Shown: positions 59,601 to 64,000 of the stretch, one piece after another
How the letters are laid out: each line of letters opens with the position of its first letter
Position numbering within the stretch: the stretch's first letter is position 1
NCBI RefSeq assembly: GCF_048564905.1
Contig: NC_133019.1
Location: 11,636,501-11,700,500 of the forward strand
DNA: 64,000 bases
Origin: Vicugna pacos
Taxonomy: Eukaryota; Chordata; Mammalia; Artiodactyla; Camelidae
Direction of reading: 5' to 3'
Program-made: the position numbers and the translations under genes
Notes under the pieces: generated by a model
What the model was told of the DNA's origin: nothing
The model's database searches: none
Seen by the model: only the letters and a program-made list of their open reading frames with translations

Positions 59601-62600
59601 AATTGGTTGGAGGGAGATTAATGAGATTCTGATTTATAACACTAATCCATATTTCTTCTTTGCTATAAACTAGGGTTCACAAACTTTTATAAAGGGCCAG
59701 AGAATTAATATTTTAGGCTTTGTGGGTCACATAATTTATGCTGTAACCATTCAGCTTGGCTGGAGTAGCACAAAGGAGCCCTAGACAATACATAAATAAA
59801 TGAAGTTGGCTGCGTTTTAATAAAACTTTATTTATAACAAGATGTTGTGGGCCATAGTTTGCTGACCCCTGCCCTAAACCAACTGCCCCCTTGACATTAT
59901 TCCTTGGATATCTCAAAGGTACCTTAGACTTACCCAAAATCAAATTCACGTTCTTCCCTGCCAAGCCTGGTACTTTTCTAGTCTTCCCTGTGTCAGTGAA
60001 TGGTATTGCCAAATCAGAAGCCTGGGAGTCATTCTCGATACCTCTCTTTCATTAATAGTCAGCATATGATCTATTACAGTTCTTGCTGATTTTACCTTGT
60101 AACTGTTGTTGTCTTCCTAGTTTCTCCAGGTCCACTGCCACCAACTTAGTTCAAGCTTCTCACGTGACTATTGTAGTAGCCTTGTGAGTAATCTTGTATT
60201 TACTCTTGACTCCTCCTAAGTGTCTTCTCTAGAGTGATGTTTGAAAAATTCAGACTTCATCATGTCTCTTCTCACTCAGTCCCACACTTAAGTATTTTCC
60301 ATGGCTTCCCATTATTCTAAGAATAAGGACTCAAATCTCTAAGGTCCTGCATGAGCTAATTTCTGCTTACCTCCTAGCTATCTCATTCTTCTCTCTCTTG
60401 CTCTTTGTTTTGCTGCCTTACTGCCTTTCTTTCAGTTCCTTGACTAACTGTTCTCCTTTCTGGCATAGGACCTTTGCATATGCTGTATCTTCTGTCCAGA
60501 ATACTCCCCCTCTCCTCACCTTGTTACTCTTCCTTCAGAACTCAGCTCAAAAGTACCTTTTTCAGGGAAGCTTTCATTAACCACTCCCTGCTCCCCTACT
60601 ATAACAAGTACAGTTTTCATAACCACCCTCTTTGTCTTTTCTTCATAGTGCTTATCAGAAAATTGCCTATTGGAGTTTTTATCCACTGGATATTGCAATT
60701 TTAAGACATTGTGCCCTTTACCAGAAGTGTTAGTGGAGTCCAGATTATGCTGTAAGGGTCCAGAAGTGGATGGGAAGAAAGGAAAGGGAGACATCAGATA
60801 TAGACAACCCTTTCACAAACTTGGCTTAGAAAGGAAAGAGAGGGCAGTAGTTGGTAATGAGTAGGCTTACAGGGTTAGGAAAATTTCTTATTGTGTTGTT
60901 TTATTGTTATTTATTTGTTTTTATGGATGGGAGAGACTTCTGTGTGTTTAGAGGTGGGAGGGGGAGAAAGAACCACTCTTGAAAGGGAGACGTTGAAGAT
61001 AGCAGAGAGAGTTGTTTGTTTTTTCTTTTTTTCTGGAGCAGGGTTTGGAAGGGAGGGATCCAGGCAGAGAAGGGCTTAACGTTGCATAGAAAAAAGGACA
61101 CCACACCCTCTCAGATTGGAGGTAAGGATAGGTGCACATGCTGGAAGATTCGTGACTAAGTAGTTTGTTTGGCCTCAGCTTTCTTGAAGAAGTAAGAGGA
61201 GACATTTTTTTCTAGAATGGGGGTTTGTAGGTTGCATAGAGGATAAAAGAGAATGGCAAGTTTGAGGAGCCAGACAGAGGAGCTGACCTAGGCCAGTTAA
61301 AGAGTCATCATGCCTCGTCAAGGGCTCAGCTGCTGGTAGGATTCATGAATTTCTTATGGAACTATCTGTGCAACTGTGCAATTTTTCTCCTTCAGCGTAC
61401 ACCAGCCGCAATCTAGAAGTGATCATCTAGGGCTGAGCTTTTCCTAAATCAGTACAATGGAAAGGTAGGTGTCTAGGGGACTTAAGAATATTGCAAGTAC
61501 TGTAAAAATGGGGATAGGAAGAGAGTGGGTGGCTAATAAGCACACTTTGTTCCTATACTAGAAATTTGGGTGACATGTCCATTTCTTTCTCTCAGTCTCT
61601 CTCTGCCTGCTCTCCTCCCTCTGAATTTTACCCTCAAGGTACTTCCATTTAATGGAGGAAATAGTCTTTACAGATTGAGCGCAAGCAATGATATGTGTGC
61701 TCAAAGAAAGTCACAGTAGCATGAAGGACATAGTAAATCTGAGAAATGGCAGGACATTCTGGGCATGATGAAGGGGATGGGATGGATGTAGGTGGGTGGA
61801 ATAGCAGAAGTTGGAGGCCAGATTGTTACTATTTAGATTTTATTTTATAGCCCAGTAGGGAATTACTGAAGGTTTTTTGAATATTTGTGGCATTCATTTT
61901 AATGATAATAGCTAACATTTATTGAAAGTTTCAATTTCAGGTGCTTTGCTAAGCATTTTATGTGTAACCTTCTTTAATCTTCTTAGAGCCTCACAGTGAC
62001 CCAATGAAATAGATCTTTTTATTATTCCTGCTTACCAAGTGAGGAAATTAAAGCGTGAACAGGTTAGGTAACTATGATCAAGTTCTCACAGCTAGAAAGT
62101 AGTTGGACTAGAACTCAAGTCCAGGTCTGTCTAATTCTAAATCCATACTTGAAAATCTCTCTGAGATACTTATGTTTTAGGACAAAAGATGTAGAGGGTG
62201 TGGGAAGAGTGTAGATTATCCATTAGTTTCTTCTTTATAGTTTTTAGAGCTGCATGTTGAGTCATGAATAAGGTGGGTCAGGAGTGAGGCCTTGGGAGAG
62301 AGTAGGGGTTGAGGGATGAAGACTTTCCAGGCTGAGGAACAGCATTTGCAAAGACATGGAAGGAATGACAAGTTTAGCATAGCAAAGTCAGAGAGGATGT
62401 TTTGGATGAACCAGAAGTAATCCTCATCTTTGGGATGGGTCAGATTCTTAGTAGATTTGTGAGCTTAGCCTTGGTCTCCTCCTTTTAAGAGGAATGTGAA
62501 CAGACTAGATTGTCTAGACAGGAGCAAGAAACATGATTCAAAGCAGCAGAGGTAAAGACAGGTGGAACTGTTGACTCATAAGTGTGTCTGTGATAGGAAA

Positions 62601-63981
62601 GATTGAGAAAGTATGGGCAGAACTAAAGAGGTGGCAGTAATGGTGATGAAGCTATTGAGTGTGCATCGAGCACTTACTCTAGGTTAGGTAGGCTTCTTAA
62701 TGTGGTACATGTTTTAATTCATTGATTCCTCACAGTGACCTTCTAAGGTAAGTGTCATTATTGTCATTCCTACCATGATGGGAAAATGAAAAAAGCAAGT
62801 AAACTTGCGAAGAGCACAGAATCAGCAAGTGATAGGGCTGGATTTGCATCCTGTCTCAACCAGAGATTCTTCTGGTTTTCAGGATGGTGTGTGGATTTGC
62901 TTTCTTCTGAAGCCTTGCTGCTCTGTTTGTCTTTGGCCTCCCAGATGAATCATGGCTCAATGAGGTGGAGAAGGAAGCAGGAAAACCAAAGGGCTGGTGG
63001 CTTACTTTCCCAAAAAATGGCTCCCTAGTTGAAGATAAATTTCTACTCACTGTTCTCTGAAAGCAGAGGAGATTGGTTGGTCAGAAGAAAGTGTCAGCTC
63101 TTTCTGGGGAGATGGGGTGTCAAAGTTGGGTATGTCAGGTGGTTTTGGAAATAGGAAAAGAGTTTGAAAGGATGTCTTATTTTTACATTTTAGAATGCCT
63201 TAAATTATAAATTTAATAAATTTTTTCCTCCCCATTATTTACTTTGAATGGATGTGCGAATCACTAACCAGCTTTAAGAAAGGGAAAAACAGAACTAACT
63301 AGGTGGGACCTTGGGGTAGATGTATAAAATTCTTTGAAAAAAATTCTTATTCTTGTTTCCTACTCTGATTTTGCTCATGGTTGAGGCAGTGATAGCTTCA
63401 GGTTTCAGCTCTGCTGTACTTGGGGTTAAATCCCTCAGATCACAACAGTTGCCATATTCCTGGGGCGTAAGTGTGTCAAGGGAGTGAGCAGCCTGCTGTG
63501 GGCTGACCTACTTGGTTGTAAGTAATTTAACCACAGGTCTGTATTTGAAAAAATGCTGGTGTGACCAGGTTTAAAATTTTTACCCAAGCATTCATTCTGT
63601 GATTTAACATTGTAAAATGACAAAAATACCACCCTCAATTAATGCAAGTATCTTGCTCCTTACCCTTTTGGGCTTGCCTGAGGAGATATTTACTGCTATG
63701 GCTTTTTGATGAGAGCCCCCAAAATGATAAATAGTGTCACTGTATTGTTTCACTCACAGCTATATATTACACCCAAATGAACACATTTTAAATGTTTGGG
63801 CTTGCTTTGATTAGGTATTTACATCGTCCTTTCCCTGGAGATTAAAGCGGATGCCCATGTCCGGGGGTATGTTGGAGAAAACATCAAGTTGAAATGCACC
63901 TTCAAGTCGACTTCATCTGTCACTGACAAACTCACCATAGACTGGACATATCGACCTCCGAGCAGCAGTCGCACAGAATCA
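55834..63981 (+). CDS. MPZL3: MPZL3 (myelin protein zero-like 3), first two coding exons; continues past the right edge
   Basis: Type I membrane protein with one V-type Ig domain; mouse mutants have skin and hair defects and altered metabolism. Exons seen: 55834-55906 and 63815-63981 (80 codons). Exon 1 gives MQQSGAAGGHGCALCPLLGVLFFQ (signal peptide). Exon 2 gives the first half of the V domain: C52 in KLKC, W68 in TIDWTYRPPSSS. Both match the human protein closely as I recall it (235 aa). Exon 2 is 167 nt with the same phases as MPZL2 exon 2. The second half of the V domain, helix and tail lie outside the window. The chosen ATG is the one that begins the known signal peptide; an earlier ATG at 55713, inside the X-box, opens a different frame. 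Confidence 0.97.
56651..56692 (+). repeat. (GT)n microsatellite
   Basis: About 20 GT units, preceded by GTGTTT. Likely length-polymorphic. Confidence 0.95.
57225..57560 (-). repeat. L1 3'UTR fragment
   Basis: 'cttattgagatacagttcacatgcc', 'tttaaagtgtaccattctatgg', 'ttctggacatttcacataaac'. Confidence 0.8.
58130..58440 (-). repeat. Old L1 3' region fragment
   Basis: 'aagtgtacagctcaataaattttcagcaactgaacacacctgggtatccagc' is a typical antisense L1M 3'UTR passage. Confidence 0.65.
58630..59240. repeat. Probable ancient interspersed repeat, unnamed
   Basis: 'ccagttcttaccaggctgcagcatttcctccctttgcccc' is wording I recall from a dispersed mammalian repeat, but I cannot name it. Confidence 0.3.
59671..59871. 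mobile_element. hAT-type non-autonomous DNA transposon
   Basis: Ends tagggttcacaaac and (right end, reversed) caggggtcagcaaac are terminal inverted repeats. The middle 'aaagggccag...ttttaggctttgtgggtca' and 'ttttaataaaactttatttata' is a familiar hAT MITE. Flanks ctataaac / ccctaaac look like a decayed 8-bp duplication. Confidence 0.7.
60020..60690 (-). repeat. L2 LINE fragment
   Basis: Antisense L2: 'cttcccattattctaagaataa', 'gacctttgcatatgctgtatcttctgtccagaatactcc', 'cagaactcagctcaaaagtacctt'. Confidence 0.8.
61640..61890 (+). repeat. L2-like fragment
   Basis: 'gaggccagattgttactatttagattttattttatagcc...ggaattactgaaggtttt' is L2-type text. Confidence 0.5.
61895..62150 (-). repeat. MIR SINE
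   Basis: Antisense MIR: 'aatgataatagctaacatttattgaaagt', 'gctttgctaagcattttatgtg', 'ctcacagctagaaagtag'. Confidence 0.85.
62240..62640 (+). repeat. L2-like fragment
   Basis: 'ttccaggctgaggaacagcatttgcaaagacatggaagg' and 'gagcaagaaacatgattcaaagcagc' are L2 landmarks. Confidence 0.55.
62640..62850 (-). repeat. MIR SINE
   Basis: Antisense MIR: 'tgtgcatcgagcacttactct', 'aattcattgattcctcacagtgaccttctaaggtaagtgtcattattgtc'. Confidence 0.75.
63815..63981 (+). CDS. MPZL3: MPZL3 exon 2: first half of V domain
   Basis: 167 nt from GIYIVLSLEIKADAHV to RPPSSSRTES, acceptor TTGATTAG, donor GTAAGTG at 63982. Contains the first Ig cysteine C52 and core tryptophan W68. Confidence 0.96.
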
Positions 63982-64000
63982 GTAAGTGTACACCAGGGTA

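Larger units (their letters stand above)
55907..63814 (+). other. MPZL3: MPZL3 intron 1
   Basis: 7.9 kb. Contains a (GT)n run, L1 pieces (57225-57560, 58130-58440), a hAT element (59671-59871), L2 (about 60020-60690 and 61640-62640) and MIR copies. No further exon seen. Confidence 0.85.

Overview
This is vertebrate nuclear DNA from a placental mammal, very probably a camelid (camel, llama or alpaca). Genes are split into short exons with GT-AG introns. At least nine SINE copies have a tRNA-Ala-like head followed by an A-rich tail, which is the Vic-1 type known from camelids. I saw no Alu, rodent B1 or ruminant BovB/Bov-tA. Older mammalian repeats (MIR, L2, L1, MER5A, MER20, LTR fossils) fill most introns and intergenic DNA.

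The gene order is the CD3-MPZL cluster (human 11q23), read here in reverse orientation to the usual human map: CD3G(-, first coding exon only), CD3D(+, complete, 5 exons), CD3E(-, complete, 8 coding exons plus a non-coding first exon), MPZL2(+, complete, 5 coding exons plus a spliced 3'UTR exon) and MPZL3(+, first two coding exons; it continues past the right edge). All exon joins given here follow GT-AG rules and keep frame. The predicted proteins are 173 aa (CD3 delta), 196 aa (CD3 epsilon) and 215 aa (MPZL2), with 80 residues of MPZL3 visible.

Layout: 1-1775 CD3G intron 1 and exon 1; 1776-3270 shared head-to-head CD3G/CD3D promoter region; 3399-6555 CD3D; 6.6-12.7 kb the CD3D-CD3E tail-to-tail gap, with candidate T-cell enhancer motifs near both gene ends and a four-layer nest of transposons at 8.3-11.0 kb; 12.74-22.65 kb CD3E; 22.7-45 kb gene-free DNA with a broken ERVL-type fossil, several L1/L2/SINE copies and a good CTCF-type site at 34.07 kb; 45.3-54.74 kb MPZL2; 55.6-56 kb GC-rich MPZL3 promoter with a near-palindromic RFX X-box; then MPZL3 exon 1, its long intron 1 and exon 2.

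CD3 gamma, delta and epsilon form the gamma-epsilon and delta-epsilon heterodimers of the T-cell receptor complex. MPZL2 and MPZL3 are single V-type immunoglobulin membrane proteins, mainly of epithelia. I found no undescribed multi-gene system. The new-looking material is lineage detail: a shifted CD3D stop codon, a weak CD3D poly(A) hexamer, loss of the Ig-core tryptophan in CD3 delta, a new N-glycosylation sequon in CD3 epsilon, a mini-uORF made only by splicing in CD3E, and a probable insulator between the T-cell and epithelial halves. Comparisons with human sequence are from memory, not from an alignment run here.
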